Assembly: GCA_963691655.1 (NCBI GenBank)
Contig: OY829327.1
Location: 87,184,019-87,248,018, forward strand
Origin: Toxonevra muliebris
Taxonomy: Eukaryota; Arthropoda; Insecta; Diptera; Pallopteridae
Direction of reading: 5' to 3'
DNA length: 64,000 nucleotides
Below, one piece after another: positions 12,334 to 25,403 of this stretch (positions are counted from its first letter, which is position 1; each line of letters opens with the position of its first letter). A program made the translations under genes and the position numbers. Under the pieces are notes generated by a model. That model saw only the letters and a program-made list of their open reading frames with translations, was not told where the DNA came from and did no database searches.

Positions 12334-13350
12334 GGGGGGGGTGGTGGATTTTGTATTCGAAGAAAATATTCATAAATAATTTTTATCAAACTGATTTTTA
12401 AATACAATAAATTAAATCAATGATACATTTGATGGACCCTATAAAATTAAAATTTTAGGAAAAATTTTCCGGTGACAAAAAATTCCCAGAATAATCAAAT
12501 TAAATTTTTTCAAATAAATATTATTCAATGTGCATTCTAGTGCATTATTTTTTATCGTGAGGGACATAATTTCATTAACTCATTGACTTCCCACTACTGA
12601 TGATGTACCCAACCTCAAAAAAATTACCAAAAATTGTAGAGGCTAATTTTTTCAAATGATCATCATTGGGAATTTGAGCCATTATCAATGATAAGGAACT
12701 CGGATGAGGCTGGCTTATATTCTCTTAATTCGTGAAGTCACAGCATTGAAATCACAGTCACAGCAATAATGCGTTAAAAAATTAATTATACTTTAAGATT
12801 GCCTCCTAAAACTGCATGGGTTTTGCTAATAAGATGGAGTTTTTGCGAAAGAATTTTTCACGTTGAACACGAATCTGAAGTCAAAAACTTCCCATCACGT
12901 CACGTTTTAGGAAAAAAATTGGGTTCAAGCAAGTCTTATTTTACAAGGATCCGATAATTTTTTCTATTTTTATTAATTTTTAAACTTTTCAAACTGATTC
13001 AGGACGAAACCTTAAATCAAAAACAGTTACTGACCCAGAAAAACTATGAATGCAGGAGTGCTCAGTATCAGCTTCTCTTTTAGAATCCGCAGTCAAACCT
13101 CATGTCGAAGAAAACAAATCGGATTTGATCGCATAGTGTAACTAAGATTTCAAATTTATTTTTATATTTGACTTTTTAGATAAAAAAAACCGATGGAAGT
13201 AAAAAATATCGTTACATAGATTTTATTTTGACTTTTTTTCCATCCATTGGCAATTAATCTCAAAAATTAGAATAAAGTTTCCACATTTCGGGGGGGAGGG
13301 GGGGGGGCAGAACCCCCAAAAGTCCCCCCGCCCCCCTAAATACGGCCTTG
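12280..13350 (+). mobile_element. hAT-type non-autonomous element, G-rich termini, copy 1
   Basis: The ends read CAGGGCCGTAGCCAG (left) and the complement of CAAGGCCGTATTTAGG (right), each followed inward by a long G or C run. Flanking 8-mers are TCTATTTG (12272-12279) and TCGATTTG (13351-13358). The 1071-bp interior has no intact gene. Its A-rich centre matches copies at 26974, 40239 and 55755. Confidence 0.85.
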
Positions 13351-14675
13351 TCGATTTGCATTTGAATCTTTGAAGTGCTCTTATGTAAAATTCAAAAAAC
13401 TGACTTATGCTGTTATGCCTTGTGACCACAGATATGGCATTCGAAAATGTTTAAAAAAAAGGCGAAAGATTCCGTTCTGTACTGCTATTTGTTAGAAAAT
13501 ATTAACCAGAATCAAAAGTTTGACGTCCAGGACTTGCATTCGGATCGTCGCCGTGGGACTGTGAAAATATAAGTGATGCATTAGAAGTATGCAAGCAAAT
13601 TCATAATGAATGTAATTTATTGATTATTGCAGATAGTATGTTAGCTTGGAAACAAGGTAATAAAAATTTGCAACTGTCTTAAAGAATTGTATTTAGTACC
13701 CAAACCGAGCTTCTAAAATTAGAAAAGTTCTGTTTATGAAAGATAAATTACCGACATTGCTTTCTCTTAATGAGGCCTTACCATTCTTTTTGGATAATAA
13801 TTTCGCAAAGCAGCAGTATTAAGAATCAAAATAAAATGAATATCTTAATACTTTGCAGAGTTCGCTATTTTTTTTAAGGATTCTTAGAGGAGCCGAGGAG
13901 CGGAATACTATTTTTATATACTTAATTCTATCTATTGCGTTATTTTTTCAATATCTCAGTACACGGAAAAAAATATTCTGTAATAATTCATTGGATTTCT
14001 GATAATAATTACAGTTTTCCCTGTCTTGCCCGGATAGTAAACGAAAAACTGTAATAATTGATTACGCTTAAACAATAATTCCCTTGAGTACTAAACTTCA
14101 GAATGAGTCAATAAAATTTACGAATGAATAAGCACACTGTACTTCACAATACAGTTAATATTATTGAAGTTTCAAATAAATTTTTACAGTGTGATTTTAT
14201 AAAATATTAAATTGGAAATTGAATTTTTACTAAGCATAATAATACTTACTTTTGATATCAAAAGTCAGCAATAATTGAAGAGTTATATAATATTTTGCTC
14301 TCTTCCGAATGTTTAGTTTCAAATCGCATTGATCAAAAGCAAACAACTCGACCAGCTTTCTTCATGATTCTAGCATACATGATTCATGATTCTAGTAATT
14401 CAAAAAAATATGGTGTTTCAGTTTCAATGGTTTTTGGAAAACTGTTCGATACAATTATAAAATGAACATCCAATGCTAAAGGCCATTGCTAAAAAAATAT
14501 TAAAACTTTCATTTAATATAGTGTAAACATCCCAAATCTTACTAGCTTCTGGTAAAAGGTCACGGATTAATAATCCAAAATGTCTCATTACAGAAAGAAG
14601 CAAATCCAGGTGCCAACCAATCAGTTCGAAAGTTTTTTTATTGAATGATAATATATAGAAAAATATTTGATATAT

Positions 14676-16003
14676 AAAAAAACAATGGATGTGTGCAAGG
14701 CACGCAAGATATTTGATGTGTAAACAGTTAAGCTAACTGAATGTCATATACATAAGCTCACATATGTATAGCCATATATAGGGATTTAATGTATAATTTA
14801 TATGCTTAGGTAATTCAAATTAAAACAATTATTTTATAAACTTAAAAACTTATTTCGTGAATAGGGCTGATATGTTGTAGTTGCATTATTTTTCTTTTAC
14901 TCAATGCATCGGGATCTATATGCTCGCATATACGCAGCTGCAATCGCATTCTTTTTTTCGCGCTTTAAGTTTTTCTTCCTGTCGATTTGAAATTTTATTA
15001 GATGTGAAAATTTTGCATAACGTCGCCTGAGAATTGATTTGGCGTATAGGTATATGAATTTGTACAGACATACGTCAAATCAATCCTCAGGCGACGATAA
15101 GTGCTTTCCACATTTAACCTTAGGAAGGCAACAGGGGTGACCAGTCACCCCACTACTTTTTAGAAGCACCGCAAAGAGATTTGCCTTAACTGCATTTAAT
15201 AATTTAAAATCGATTGCAAAATTTGTACCGAACAGACTGACAGACAGACAGACACCATTGAAAGCGAGTTGATATAAACGTGGTAAAAATAAGAAACAAT
15301 GATTTTTTTTTTTTTTTTTTTTTTTGTAGTAAATAAGTGATTTTATAATAAATAAGTTTGATTCTTTCTGTTTAACATATTTGCTATTTACATACATAGA
15401 TGAACAAGTGTTGCCTTTCTAAAGTTAATGCACAAAGCTAAATTTTTATAATGCCGTGGTTTGCTATCATTATCACTACATTTTGGATGCCGTGGTTTGC
15501 TATCATTATAACTACGTTTTGTTTATACATTTATTGAAACCTAGATTCCTTATTACTTATCATTTTGTATTGTTTTTATATTTTAGAAAATATTTAATTT
15601 TAATCCAATCTAACTAACCGAATGCAAAACCTATCAAACGCCTGTGTTTGCTACGGCGACTTCTCTGCTTGTATGGTATAGTCGATCTCCATACGTTTAA
15701 CACCAACAAATAATTCTGCCACGAATAAATGTACACACACATTTTGTTTTCGTATGCACATATATGTGAGAGTAAATTGATCGAAACATAAACAAACAAA
15801 CTCCGCTCGTATTTTAATTTCTCCCTCTCTTCTTCTCTTTGTTGTTTAGAGTAGCACAGTCATGCCGCGCAGTAGTGTGAGCGAGAAGGGAACTGGACGT
15901 TACAGTTATCTTACATCTTACGATACAGTTATTGTTACATTTTACACATTTGAAATTTTGCCCATACCGTGAGCTAAAATGTTTACACATCAACAATGTA
16001 AAT
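14676..16003 (+). repeat. Direct duplication, copy A (partner at 16487-17766)
   Basis: The sequence from ACAATGGATGTGTGCAAGG to AAAATGTTTACACATC is repeated in the same order and orientation 1.8 kb downstream with high identity. Copy A has an extra local tandem of a 35-bp segment (TGCCGTGGTTTGCTATCATT, twice at 15453-15510) that copy B has once. Neither copy has an open frame of note. Confidence 0.85.
15021..15096. repeat. Short hairpin element, copy 1
   Basis: CGTCGCCTGAGAATTGATTT is mirrored by AAATCAATCCTCAGGCGACG with a loop of about 20 nt. The same hairpin occurs in duplication copy B (16957-17032) and alone at 46788-46859. Confidence 0.7.
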
Positions 16004-16486
16004 GTGTGATTTAAAAAATGAAAGCAGTGAAACAAAAATATTTTCATAAATTTTTACAGTTTGCCCCGTGATTTTTGATTGCCGATCATAGAATATTTCA
16101 AAAATAATTCGGTATTTTTTATCAACTCAGTTTTTTCCATGCCACTTTGAATATTTTCCTTTCTGAAACTGTAATAATTAAGTTTTTGGCTGTAATGTTA
16201 GTAGTTTATCCATAAATTTATATTGAGTATCTCATGAAATTTCTATATTACAGGGCGAAATGGTAATTTCTCCTGATTATTCTGCTTTTCTTTGAATATC
16301 ACACGTTATTTTTCACAAATCATTTTTTTCCGTGTAGACCTACTCGACACGAAAAAATAAATAACATTTTCGGAATCAACACAAAATTTCCCTATAGAAA
16401 AAGTCTGTTATGAGGTTTTGGCCAGAAAATATGGGAATTTTACCCATAGTGCATTTCTGAAAGAGACTAATGAAGAGCACGAGTTG

Positions 16487-17766
16487 AAAAAAACAATGGA
16501 TGTGTGCAAGGCACGCAAGATATTTGATGTGTAAACAGTTAAGCTAACTGAATGTCATATACATAAGCTCACATATGTATAGCCATATATAGGGATTTGA
16601 TGTATAATTTATATGCTAGGTAAATAATTTAAATTAAAACAATTCTTTTATAAACTTAAAAATTTATTAGATATCATTATCTTTTATATATAATAGCCCA
16701 ATTCACTATAAATTGCAAATGGTCTTGCATCATTGCAAATGCAAAATTTTTATTCCATATCGCATATATTTGTTGTTGTGATAGCAAAAATATTTTACAT
16801 TTGTACCAAATCGTAGTTGCATTATTTTTCTTTTACTCAATGCATCGGGCACGATATGTTCGCATATACGCAGCTGTAATTGCATCTTTTTTTCCGTGCT
16901 TTAAGTTTTTCTTCTTGTCGATTTGAAATTTTATTAGATGTGAAAATTTTACATAACGTCGCCTGAGAATTGATTTGGCGTATAGGTATATGAATGAGTA
17001 CACACATACGCCAAATCAATTCTCAGGCGACGATAAGTGCTTTCCGCATTTAAATTTAGAGAGGCTACTGGGGTGACCAGTCTTTTTAAAAGCACCGCAA
17101 AGAGATTTGCCTTTACTGCATTTAATAAAGATAAGAAACAATGTATTTTTATTGAAGTAAATAAGTGATTTTATAAAAAATAAGTTTGATTTTTTCTGTT
17201 TAACATTTTTGCTATTTACATAGATAAAAAAAGTGTTGCCTTTCTAAGGTTAATGCACAAAGCAAAATTTGTATAATGCCGTGGTTTGCTATCATTATCA
17301 CTACATTTTGTTTATACATTTATTGAAACCTAGATTCTTTATTACTTATCATTTTGTATTATTTTTATATTTTAAAAGATATTTAATTTTAATCCAATCT
17401 AACTATCCGAATGTAAAACCTATTAAACGTTTGCTACGGCGACTTCTCTGCTTGTACAGTCGATCTTCATACTTTTAATACCACGAATAAATGTACACAC
17501 ACATTTTGTTTTCGTATGTGCATATATGTGTGAGTAAATTCATCAAAACATAAACAAACAACCTCCGCTCGTATTTTAATTTCTCCCTCTCTTCTTCTCC
17601 TCTCTCTTCTCTTTGTTGTTTAGAGTAGCAAAGTCATGCCGCGCAGTAGTGTGAGCGAGAGGGGAACTGGACGTTACAGTTATCTTACATCTTACGATAC
17701 AGTTATTCTTACATTTTACACATTTGAAATTTTGCCCATACCGTAAGCTAAAATGTTTACACATCA
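16487..17766 (+). repeat. Direct duplication, copy B (partner at 14676-16003)
   Basis: Matches copy A from ACAATGGATGTGTGC to GTTTACACATC. It carries about 130 bp near 16670-16800 that copy A lacks. Small differences throughout show that the duplication is not very recent. Confidence 0.85.
16957..17032. repeat. Short hairpin element, copy 2
   Basis: CGTCGCCTGAGAATTGATTT and AAATCAATTCTCAGGCGACG form a nearly perfect hairpin stem. This copy is carried within duplication copy B and its stem is better preserved than in copy 1. Confidence 0.7.
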
Positions 17767-19054
17767 AAAAAAAAATGAATAAAGGGGAATAAATAAATTT
17801 ATATAATCTGAATTCGTTAAAAAAAAACTAAATTTAATAAGTATTTTTAAAGGAAAATTTAATTTCCAATTTTCATGCTCAGTTCAGTTGCATTCTATTT
17901 CATTATTAATATATATTTAAAATATTCATAGGAAACAAAAAACGCATTGAATTTTATATGTTTTTTTTTTTTTTTTTTAAATGAATAAAAACATTGATAA
18001 ATAAATCATTTAAATAAATGTATGAATATAAAGAGAATAAACCAACATCAGCAATATTACATACATTATAATGATTTGTAATAAATAATATATGTTCATT
18101 AGGGTGCCATTAAGCTATATGGCAAATTTTTTTTTTTTGAAAAATCTATTGGTGGCACCCTCGATCGGTTCGTTTTACTCAAAAAATAACCTGTGTAAAA
18201 TTTCAAGTCAATTGGATACGGGGAAGTGGTGCCCCAAAAGTTCCAAAATTTGGAAAAAAAAAAACTATTTTTGTGCACAAAATTCATTTTTGATTCTTTA
18301 TATCTCAGATATTTTTCATTTTACATAAAAACAGTCTTTGTAAAATATATAGATCTATCAAAGAGGAATTCACGCATATAAATAACTAATAACTATTGAA
18401 TAAAAGAAAAAATAACCTGAAATTATCCGATTAAATTTAGCAAGTTTTACAAATTGTACGCACAACTGTTTTTTTTTTCTTTTTTGCTAAAAAAAAAACA
18501 TGTAATACTTGCATAGTCGTTCATTGGAATATGAAACAAATTTTTTCTGTCCAAAAGTGGCCTGAGACTTGTTTATCTATTAAAATGAACGTCGAGTAAC
18601 TCGAAACACTCGCTAGCTCTCGAAAGTTATAGTGACCCTGTTCTCATGATTCCCTTCTCCAAATAATGGTATCTTTGTTTTGATAAAGAAAAAAAAAATG
18701 TAGTTACAAACGAGGTGAATCTTCCAGTAATTGTGCCAGTCCCAGTCACTGTAATTGGTACAAATTTTGTTAATAATGTTTTTTGGTATACTATTTGTTT
18801 CTTATATCAAACACGGACTGAAATTATAAAATTTAAACTTTAAATTCGAAAATCAAAGTTTACTAAGTTATGTCTGCAATTGTGAAAATGAATACGATGA
18901 TACATTTAATGGACCATACCAAAGTCTAGAAGATTATACCTAATGGAATTAAAGATTATCTCCCAAAATTTTGGAGCTGATACGATAGTTTATATGAAAT
19001 TTTCTTGTTTCTCAAAACTTTCAAAGTATTTTTTTCTACATGTTGCTTTCTTAA

Positions 19055-19751
19055 GGGGACCTTCTGGTCTAGTGCCCTTGAATTTGACGAGTTTTTAGGA
19101 TTTAATTTTAAATGAAATAATGAGCAATAGTATTTAAACTTTGTAGATATATTTTATTACTTTAAAAATATATAAAAATGATAATAAAAAAATAAAATTA
19201 TAATTTTAAGTAAACTAAAATTGGTGTTACAGAATTGGAGACAGGTTTTGAATTTTCCACTGATTTCAAAAAAAAAAAAAAACAAAAATGAGGTTACAAT
19301 TGGTATGAATGTAGTTATCGCAGGAACTAAAATGAAAAAAAAAAAAAAAATTGACAAAATGGCGCGTTGTTGAAATTTACTTTACGAAAGCTGACCGTTT
19401 TTTCACTACTTTTTGTATGTAAAAAGTAAGAACTATTCAACGCAGAAAGTTTTTTTTAGTTCCTGCAATAAGCACTGGTTTTATGAATAATACAGTGAAA
19501 TTTGAGACGAATCGGTCTAGTAGTTTTTATTTTTTGTGTCCCACCGTGCAGAAAAATATAGTTTCGAGATAAATGAGTTTAAATTTCATTCGGCCCTTTT
19601 ACCTGCTTCTGCACTCACCTGCTAAATTGGCTGTAGAAGTCGAAATACTGAAAATATTTATACAAAAAAAGTATACTTTTAAAAGCCTACATTTTTGAAA
19701 TATATGAAAAAAATAATAAATTTTTTTTTTAATCTAGACCAGAAGGTGGCC
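19055..19751. mobile_element. TTAA-type (piggyBac-like) MITE
   Basis: The left end GGGGACCTTCTGGTCTAG and right end CTAGACCAGAAGGTGGCC are inverted repeats flanked by TTAA at 19051-19054 and 19752-19755, the piggyBac target signature. The 697-bp interior is non-coding and A/T-rich. Confidence 0.75.
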
Positions 19752-20319
19752 TTAAGAACTTTTCAACCTATTAAGCTAAAATTGGTACTCATATTATTCT
19801 AATGACTACATTTCTGAAAAATTCACAAATTAATTCCAATTTATATGGCAAAAAATACCCAATTTTTTTGAACCAAACCAAATTTTTTGCAAACGCTCTT
19901 CAAAGTTAAGAACTCTCAATTTGAAATATTTGTCTTAGTACCACTAGATTTAAAAAGTTAAAAAATTAATATGAAATAGAAGGAGTAGTTGAGTCTTTGT
20001 AAATTTAGAAAAAATAGTTCTAATTTTTTTTTTGCAATGCTATTTGGAATTTTTCCAGCACCAGATGATGCAAAGCGTTAGATTTGCAAACAGAGGTGGA
20101 AAAGTGATAGAGGGTTCATGAATTTTTCATTTCTTTGAAATTTAATTTGAAAGCGAAAGGTAATGCTTATCAAAATTACATTTTGCAGTGTTATTGATAA
20201 TATTACTTAGATTTTTTATGAAAATCACATGCCTTTCTATTTCCCAACTTCGTCAGTATTTCTCTATTTAGTCTTTTTGTGAATTTGATAGCTTTTAGCG
20301 AGCCATCTTCCCTACTAGT

Positions 20320-21480
20320 CAATAGATAGTCAAACAGCCATAAAATCACTTTGTATTTATTTACTACCTCCAAGGTGGGCGTTAACTGCCGACTATCTGC
20401 TAAAGAGATATCGAAGCGGCTCAAGGTACACCGGTATTGGTTGCTAGGGCACAAGAACATTCCAGGCAATTGTACACGCAAATAAAAAAACGTTTATCGC
20501 CTGTTTGCGGAGAATATATTACTTTCACGCTGAACAAAAACGTTTCTGAGGAACGTTGTCGTGTTTGCAGAAACCAAAACTGTTTTCTGCAAAATGAACG
20601 AAAATTCGTTCACGATAACATTAAAGCAATTTTCTTTTCTGGCAAATGAAAAAAACGTTTCTGCTAAACGAAAGTCCACAACTCTCTTCTCTTTTTATTT
20701 TTGTTTTTCTCTCATCTCGCTCTCGTCGCAAAAAGAAGCAGCAGCGACGCTTACATTCAAACTCCACACAACAACAAATCAACACAACATAACGGGAAGT
20801 ATCATTTGTCAACGCATTATTGAAGAATTTTAATTGTGCATTGAAATTATTTCATCACATTTCTTTTTGTCTATAAAAAAGTGCGCGTGGTGTTTATAGA
20901 AAACAAATAAAAGTGTGTGATTTATAAGTAATAAATAATACAAAAATTGTAATAATATAATTTTATGTAAATTTCATATACTTTTTCTAGTTTTTAATCA
21001 GAAAATTGTATTTAAACAAAAACCACAATAAAATGCCAATGTATATATGAAAATTGCAATATGAAATATTGCATTTTATTGCAAACGTTTTTAGTTCATC
21101 GTAAAAGAATTTAACCGTTTGTGATAAATAAACGTTCGTTCATCATGAAAACATTCCATGAACGAAGTTCGTTTAGTGAAAATTTCGTTTCTGAGAAACG
21201 AATTTTTTCTTTGCGTGTAAAATCAATGAGCTTCAATGCATTCCCTATTCTCACATAACCCAATTAGCAACGTAGTGGTAATAACTAATGGGCATTTTCT
21301 GTTTGGTTAACATGTCAATAGATTACAAGTGCCCACAAACGACTTTTTTAGGGGCTGCCTTGATAAGGCTTTCACCTCCTCTGCAATTGCCTAGCTGTCA
21401 CCAAACGTAGGCTGCCATCTTCAGGTCAACTTTTCTTCAACAATCCAGCTGATCTCGAATCTTAATTAATATTTATTTAG
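20320..21480 (+). pseudogene. Degenerate non-LTR retrotransposon RNase H / C-terminal fragment
   Basis: Before the inserted MITE, the + strand frame reads VNCRLSAKEISKRLKVHRYW then LLGHKNIPGN. This corresponds to the RNase H block usually reading YWVPGHxxIPGN in I/R1/LOA-type LINEs. After the MITE (from 21218) degraded coding sequence resembles the C-terminal cysteine-rich end of such ORF2 proteins. Multiple stops make it a relic. It lies inside the 18097-21910 element. Confidence 0.45.
20475..21217. mobile_element. TA-type MITE (CACGCAAA ends), copy 1
   Basis: The ends CACGCAAATAAAAAAACG and TTTTTTCTTTGCGTG are inverted and flanked by TA. It is a close relative of 53484-54242, sharing the AACGTTTCTGAGGAACGTT palindromic blocks and the segment AACTCCACACAACAACAAAT. 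It interrupts a LINE RNase H fragment. No coding capacity is credible: short open frames are incidental. Confidence 0.8.
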
Positions 21481-23060
21481 ATTATGCAGGTGTTATGTTT
21501 TTTTTAGCGAATAAGTAAAAAAAAGCAGTTGTGCGGGTATTGGTACATTTGTAAAACTTGCTAGATTTAATCGGGTTATTTCAGCTTACTCTTTCTTTTA
21601 TTCAATAATTATTAGGAATACCCAACAAATTTATATGAGTGAATTATTCCGCTTTGATAAACCTATAAATTTTGTCAAGACAGTTTTTATGTAAAATGAA
21701 AAATGTCCGAGATATAAACAATCAAATATGAATTTTGTGCACAAAAACAGTTTTTTCCAAATTTCGGAGCTTTTGGGGCACCACTTCCCCTTATCCAATT
21801 AACCTGAAATTTTATACAGATTATTTTTTGAGTAAACGAACCAACCGAGGGGGTGCCATAAATAGATTTTTCGAAAAAATTTCTCCATATAGCTTAATGG
21901 CACCCTAATGTACGTACGATTAAATTTTAAAAAATCTACACAACAATATTTCGAAATGAAACAAATGAAATGATTTAACTTTTTCATGATCGTCAGATGC
22001 ACTACACTTTCAAGCTTAGGTTGGAATAAAGAGAGAGAAAGGTTGTTCCATATTGAAACGTGAATTATCCTTTCTTTAGAAATTTTATTTTTTGATACAA
22101 AAAATAAATAAACGAATTGTAAATATATCGTAACTTACAATGCGGTAAACCATTGGGAGAAATTTAGAAGTAAATGAGAAATGAGAAAATACAACATCAG
22201 TTAACACTAAGCTGTGAATATCCTAAATGTAATTCTGTTAATTAAAATTTTTGCATATTTACAAATTCTTTGCGTAATTATCGTACACAAAAAATTCCAA
22301 AAACAGTATTAACTGACTACACTGTTCAAATGTAGGGTGTATATGCAAGCAAAATAGCAAAATAGCAAAATTTGAAATCAAGTAGTTAGTATTCAAACAA
22401 CAGACAGTCAGTCAGTTAGAAGTAGAAGCACGTCCATTCAACTAAAATTCATTCCAAACTCAATAAAGAGAATTTTAATTAATATCGAAATATTGATTAA
22501 ATGCTTGTGATGAATTCAGAATAGCTGCGAATATTTGAGAAATAATAATAATTTCCATAAAGTGAATGGGTGAGTGAATGAAAAGAAAACGTTGATGATA
22601 ATAAATATGTGATTATTGAAGCATTTACCAATAACGAATATAAAATTCAATATGCAAATAAAAGCAAAAAATCACATCAAATTAAAACAAAAATAGAAAT
22701 AAAAATTAAAATATTCCATAAATCGTGTGAGTAAATAAAACCAAAAAAATAATTAAATACTTGCGAGCTTTATTACTTTTGCGAAAATTTGTCATTATGA
22801 TGCTTCACTTAAATAAAAAAAAATATGTCGCTACTCAAAAATTTTCTTGACTTCATTTCACTTTGCTATCCTTCACTGTTCCTTCGTTTGTTTGCACTTT
22901 CTATTGGCGGCTGACGGCGGGCAACTTAAAACCGCAGCTGTTTAACATAAATTCATCATTGTTTGCTTATTATTTTCTGAAGCGCAAATTTTTATACTTT
23001 ATCTTTATTGCATAATTATTTACATCTTCTTTCTCCCTATACTTTTTGTTTATCCATCAG

Positions 23061-23282
23061 GCTTTGATGGTGGTTTGCGCCAATGGTTTCTTATGGAAAT
23101 ATTTGATCAGCATAGCGGCTCTCTGCAAGCGAACATATCTTCCAAATATCCTATACTAGGTGTCACTGGCTTAGATGCTGGACGACTTTTTAAAATATTC
23201 GTTTATGCTGTTAATTTGCGTGGACGCAGCGAAGCAGTGCTCGTTGAAGGTTACACACTAAAGGCGGCCGAAAAGCAAACAG
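23061..23282 (+). CDS. Sidestep-family receptor, exon B (FN3 domain)
   Basis: The acceptor ATCAG ends at 23060 and the donor is G|GTAAGT at 23282/23283. Both junctions are phase 1, so the exon is a symmetrical 222-nt module. It encodes most of the membrane-proximal fibronectin-III domain: GFDGGLRQWFLMEIFD at the start, then NISSKYPILGVTGLDAGRLF, and KIFVYAVNLRGRSEAVLVEG with the FN3 F-strand Tyr and the turn. In the partial protein this covers residues 55-128. This FDGGL...LDAGRLF...NxRGRS pattern is highly characteristic of sidestep proteins and is the strongest support for the family call. Confidence 0.92.
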
Positions 23283-25090
23283 GTAAGTTAAATATACATG
23301 CATAATAATCGAAAGAAGCACAAGAACAGTAGCATAAGAAATTTGACAAAATGTTTTCAAGTGTTGTGTGCGGGAGGTTGAGTTGATTTGAAAGTTAACA
23401 AAAGTTAGTCAGTCGAACAGCCTAAAATTCTGCTGCAAAATTATGAATTTTTCATGAGCTTTGGTATCGTTTGCTTTACTTTGTTAGTTGAATTTAGGGG
23501 AAGGCACAAGTAAAACATTTTACTCAAGTATTTTTTTTTTAAATAAACTTGAAATATTTTTCCACGTATTGTTAAAGTTTCTTATTTTAATTTTATTTTT
23601 CTGTTTCTTAAAACTTAATAAATTTATAATAAACCTTTCACTAGCGGGTATGAGTTGAAAAGTTGAAGTTGTAATAAAGAAGGAAGATTTGTTGTTAATA
23701 CTTATGTTTTACAAGGGCGTACTCCTAGTACTGTATTCCCCAAATCACTTAATGTTTGCAAGTGTGTAGTACCAACTGTTATTTGATACGCTTTATTTGA
23801 TGATAACATTAATTCAGTACAGTTCTTTACTGGTAAGGAGATAGAGAAGAAACCATCATTATGCAGTAGAAATAACGATTTTCTTGAGATAAGCTATAAT
23901 TATATAAATTTTTATTCAAAAAAAGAAGAACTTACCCTCCCAATTGCTTTAAATACAAAGAGTTCATATCTAAATTGTGTCAGAAGTGAAGAGACTCATT
24001 ATTTCTTTAATCTAAAGTCCAAATATAAAATATCATGAATTAAAAGTATGCAACAGAACTTTGACAAAGAGTCTCAGTTTTTTGTTTTCTTCGCAAAGTC
24101 GTGCTAAAAAAAAATGTTTATTAAAGAAATCGCAAGATGAGGATGTAGATGTCGATAATATAGAGATAAAAAGATTTGGGAATTTCACAGAAAATTACAT
24201 TTTCTCAGATACCAATTACGTAATGTTTAAAAAGAATATTATTTGAGCCGATTTTATTTTCCTCTATTAACAATATTTTGCAAACTTTAGAAACTTTACA
24301 ATTCCATCTCAGATTCACGATCAGTAACCCGAAACTAATCTATAAAAATTCATGAATCTGGACTATATAATTATATTTATTTGTTGAAAGAAAAAGAAAG
24401 AAAAAAAAATCTGTATGAAAATTTCAACTTTTGTGGTTGTTAACCCCAAAAACGTTAAAAAAAAAAATTGCCTCAAATTAACGCAAATGAGGGTAATTCG
24501 GATTGATTTTTGCAAGGGAAACTTTGAGGGCTAAAAATAAAGATTACAGATTTATGAAAAAAAAATTTTTAATACAAAATTAAAGCATATTTTTCCTTTT
24601 TAAAAGTTGCTAACCACCAAAAAAAAACGAAATATAACTTTTTTTCAATAGTTACTTAGGTAACTTCACTTAGAAAAAAATGGATTGCATGTAATTCGGA
24701 TCGAAAAATTGAGTGTGCATGTAATTCGGATCGATGATGTATGTAATTCGGATCAGCAAAATTTTAGCAAATTATCTTTAATTTGAGGTTTATTTAGATG
24801 CAAAAGATAAATTTAGTGTTTAAGGAAAAAATATATATAACAAAAAATTTATGTATGGATACGTAAATACCCAGAGGTAAATGGAAGCGCAAGAAAGAAT
24901 GCGTTAGATACGCACTTCCGCTCGTTTGCTCGCTGCTTTGTGCTTACTTTAGTTGAGAAAGAGAAGAGGGAGAAAAAAATATCGAGTATCGGTTCATGCA
25001 TTCATAATTTTTCACTGTTGCGTCATTTTTTTTTTATTCTTTTCAGCTACTTTTTTTTTCATTTTAAACCAATAATATATATATATACAT

Positions 25091-25403
25091 TAGGGTGTAC
25101 TAATTTTCGTTCTGTACTCTGTCAGAAAAATTCTATGTTCGAAATATGGAAAAAAAATGGATCCTACCCCCCCGTAAAATTCGTAGAAGTTTCAGTACTA
25201 CGTGGTGTAGTTTTTTGAATAAAAATCAATAGTTCCATTTAATATTACTATAACTTCTAAGAATTTCACGGGGGGGGGGGGGGGTAGGCTCTATTCTTTT
25301 GCCACACTTTCTTCAGCAAAGTTGATCAGGGTGGAATATAGAATTTTTTTGTCAGAGTACTTTTCAAAAAAAAAATTCATCCATACAAATTGGTACGCCC
25401 TAA
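25091..25403. mobile_element. MITE with TTAGGGTGTAC ends
   Basis: TTAGGGTGTACTAATTTT at 25091 is mirrored by AATTGGTACGCCCTAA ending near 25403. Inside, two GTAGGATCC-like and C- or G-run blocks (CCCCCCCGTAAAATTC near 25168; GAATTTCACGGGGGGG near 25261) are also inverted. The terminal TTAGGGTG resembles the ends of the 18097-21910 element. Confidence 0.55.

Larger units (their letters stand above)
13960..16336. mobile_element. Possible TIR element with TACACGGAAAA ends
   Basis: TACACGGAAAAAAAT at 13960 and ATTTTTTTCCGTGTA ending at 16336 are inverted copies about 2.4 kb apart. Further inward AAACTGTAATAATT-like blocks occur near both ends. No matching target-site duplication was found, so the boundary is tentative. 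The interval contains the first member of the duplication described at 14676. Confidence 0.4.
18097..21910. mobile_element. Long-inverted-repeat element (about 400-bp arms), 3.8 kb
   Basis: CATTAGGGTGCCATTAAGCT at 18097 and AGCTTAATGGCACCCTAATG ending at 21910 are inverted copies. Similarity continues about 400 bp inward, including GGGGAAGTGGTGCCCCAAAAG against CTTTTGGGGCACCACTTCCCC. The centre holds a TTAA-type MITE, a TA-type MITE and a degraded LINE fragment but no transposase. No clear TSD was found. Confidence 0.75.
2563..23060 (+). other. Intron 1 of the sidestep-family gene (20.5 kb)
   Basis: Bounded by the donor GTGAGT at 2563 and the acceptor CATCAG ending at 23060, phase 1. It is mostly a sediment of inserted elements, listed separately. 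Stretches 6511-8194, 9465-10144, 11224-12271, 13359-13959, 17767-18096 and 21911-23060 show only AT-rich sequence, homopolymer runs and no recognisable gene. The size is large for a fly intron and fits a transposon-rich genome. Confidence 0.85.

Noticed and set aside
14676..17766. The paired 1.3-kb direct repeats as LTRs of a retrovirus-like element
   Set aside because: The spacer is only about 480 bp with no gag, pol or env coding, no primer-binding site and no polypurine tract.
20437..20833. Overlapping frames at 20437-20833 on both strands, nearly identical to frames at 53465-53864
   Set aside because: Both sets lie inside copies of the CACGCAAA MITE. Similarity reflects the shared element, and frameshifts differ between copies, so no protein is conserved.
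22380..22480. TCAGTCAGTTAG-type initiator strings as an internal promoter in intron 1
   Set aside because: The short motif is common by chance; no downstream open exon or supporting core elements.
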